Of a stretch of DNA of 64,000 nucleotides, positions 62,451 through 64,000 are shown one piece after another (the first letter of the stretch is position 1; each line of letters starts with the position of its first letter). The notes beneath the pieces are model-generated. The model saw nothing but the letters and a program-made list of their open reading frames with translations. It searched no databases and was not told the DNA's origin. The DNA is taken from positions 62,747,186 through 62,811,185 of the forward strand of contig OX457037.1 of NCBI GenBank assembly GCA_949752735.1. The letters run 5' to 3'. Origin of the DNA: Lumbricus terrestris (lineage: Eukaryota; Annelida; Clitellata; Crassiclitellata; Lumbricidae). A program made the position numbers and the translations under genes.

Positions 62451-63715
62451 CAGTGGCGGTTCTAGACTTTTTAGACTGGGGGGGGGGGCTAAAAATTGCA
62501 TTAGCCCCTCCTGTCCCATAGATGTATATGTTCACCCAGTTGAGGGCGTTGGCCCCCGTTGGCCGTTTCAGCAATATATTCACATAAAAAGTGATATTAG
62601 GCTATCTGACTGACATTCCATAGACCTAAATAGAATGATTTCTAAAGCACAACATTTTTAGTGAATGAAAAAATGAATGAATGAATAAATAAGTTTTTCA
62701 TTGCACAAAGTTTGTGTCCATGAGTTACAGTTACAATGGTGAATCAAGAACAGTGCAACAGGTTCTGAGAAAGACTCGTACCTCATTCTCTCTTTGAGGA
62801 TTAAAATTAACACATCGAGGAAAAACGTATCATGTTTAACTTTTGTCAAAACCAATATTTATAGCTTTTCTAAAAAGACAGTACAAAAGGCTTAAGAAGG
62901 GCAGTTTTTGCATGCCCTGCCAAAGGGTATCTAAAGAATGTTGTATGTCATAGAACTTCTGAAGAATCCACAGAGCACAAATGTTGTATGTTCAACTGGT
63001 CTGTTGCACTGCACTTGATTCATTATTGTAACTGTAACACATGTTTTGAGCATATAACTCATGTCTAAATAGGTTCTAGTACACACTGTCCAGCTTGCAC
63101 ATACATGTATGCACATATGCACATATATACAGTATACTGCATACACTATTATAGTACACATGGGATCTTATCTGGCCTGGTCTTGTCTTACCATCTGTGC
63201 TGCACTGCTGCTGAATCTGGGGCCTGTGGCCGCCCCGCTGTCATCGTGAGCTAAGGATGAAGCTGGTGTCACTACAGCAGACAGTGTCATTAAGTGCTGG
63301 CGTATGGCTTAATCTCAGTCGCTGAAGCGAAGCCGTTATTAGCTCCTCACTTTCGCTTGAACACCCCAAGGGTCCTCCGTAGTCGAAGGGCAGCTGTATT
63401 AGTATAGATAGACATGTGCTTGTGTCTGAGCACTCTCACTGAAGCAACAGTGCAGGGGTATGTGAAAGGTGATAATTATTGCTGTGTTGCAGTACCCGAC
63501 TACCCGGTGCCAAAGCTTCACAGAACAGCATCTAAGAATTAGTGAATTAGAAGGCCCTTGGTACCAACAGACATTGTAGGCAATATTATATAGCTGATTA
63601 AGCGTTAAACTGGGGGGGCTAACATTTGTATAGGGGGCTAGGAAAATCTAGGGGGCTAACTTTTCAGCTGGGGGCTGTAGCCCCCAGCCCCCCCCCCCCG
63701 GTAGAACCGCCACTG
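62451..63715. mobile_element. 1265-bp hAT-type element
   Basis: Ends CAGTGGCGGTTCTA and TAGAACCGCCACTG with an exact 8-bp duplication TCATTAGC (62443-62450 and 63716-63723). G-rich (near 62480) and C-rich (near 63690) subterminal blocks face each other. No transposase was recognised in the interior. Confidence 0.93.
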
Positions 63716-63723
63716 TCATTAGC

Positions 63724-64000
63724 CTAAGTATTGTCAAATTCCGAAAGATTTTATTCAGTTTGTGTTGGTAGCAGCTGACAGAATGGCCATAACGCATGAT
63801 TTTTTAAGATGTGGGTGGATGTTTCGTTGTAGTAGACCTAGGCCTAATTAAGTTAGGCACACAGGCCTACTTTGGGCGAAAGTGTTAGTGTCCAAGTGAG
63901 GTAGGTGGGTCTCAATAATTGTAGGCCTACTGATGAGAGCATTAAAAAAAATTAATATCTATTCATTCTATTGCATCAGAACTTTGATTATACAGTATAG
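63724..64000. other. Right margin, nothing recognised
   Basis: Short AT-rich stretch with several TAGGCCTA-type palindromes (for example near 63838 and 63923). No gene or bounded element. Confidence 0.45.

Overview
The window looks like nuclear DNA of an invertebrate animal, most likely a marine deuterostome such as an echinoderm or a relative. The reasons are GT-AG spliced genes with long introns, animal housekeeping genes (POLR2I and a C1orf131/DUF4602 homologue), a local expansion of RING/B-box/NHL (TRIM-NHL) genes, and foldback transposons built like the sea-urchin TU family. The species is an inference; no marker in the window fixes it.\n\nFive multi-exon gene models could be assembled with consistent splice phases from start to stop. 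They are: a six-exon single-pass type I membrane protein (929-5762, +, 295 aa, family not recognised); a C1orf131-like SSU-processome protein (6841-9238, -, 152 aa); RNA polymerase II subunit RPB9/POLR2I (16021-23991, -, 132 aa); TRIM-NHL copy 1 (25945-32659, +, 937 aa); and a BTB-BACK protein (40338-46183, +, 477 aa). A second nearly complete TRIM-NHL paralogue (48196-56278, +) keeps every splice site but has one in-frame TGA in its first exon. Two more TRIM relics are present: a decayed RING 5' end at 35068 and a broken NHL domain at 59044-61195. The TRIM cluster grew by segmental duplication: about 230 bp of upstream sequence, the introns and an extra NHL-like relic downstream of the stop are shared between copies. 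All three RING-containing copies keep a GAAATCGAAAG element (GAAANNGAAA, an IRF/ISRE-type core) just upstream of the ATG.\n\nMost of the rest is transposon-derived, and many boundaries can be fixed to the base by target-site duplications. There are many hAT-type non-autonomous elements (8-bp TSD, mostly CAGTG- or CAGGG-like ends), Tc1/mariner relics, two piggyBac elements (TTAA), tRNA-derived SINEs that share a 3' tail with LINE remnants, and an 11-copy, about 86-bp satellite carried inside a transposon. The most unusual component is a set of eight foldback elements (8-9 bp TSDs, ends mostly GGT or GGC). They share a core of GAAGCTGGAT-containing units but carry different terminal modules, several made of 13-15 bp tandem repeats. 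They are repeatedly nested in one another. Nesting of other elements is also deep: at 10945-13550 a SINE holds a hAT, which holds a mariner, which holds a hAT, which holds another hAT.\n\nLayout: 1-6.6 kb membrane-protein gene; 6.8-9.3 kb C1orf131; 9.5-15.5 kb transposon stack; 16-24 kb POLR2I with transposon-filled introns; 24-33 kb foldback element and TRIM copy 1; 33-40 kb decayed TRIM fragment, islands rich in TAGGCCTA and a piggyBac; 40-46 kb BTB-BACK gene; 47-57 kb TRIM copy 3; 57-64 kb SINE, foldback, NHL pseudogene with satellite, and a hAT element.
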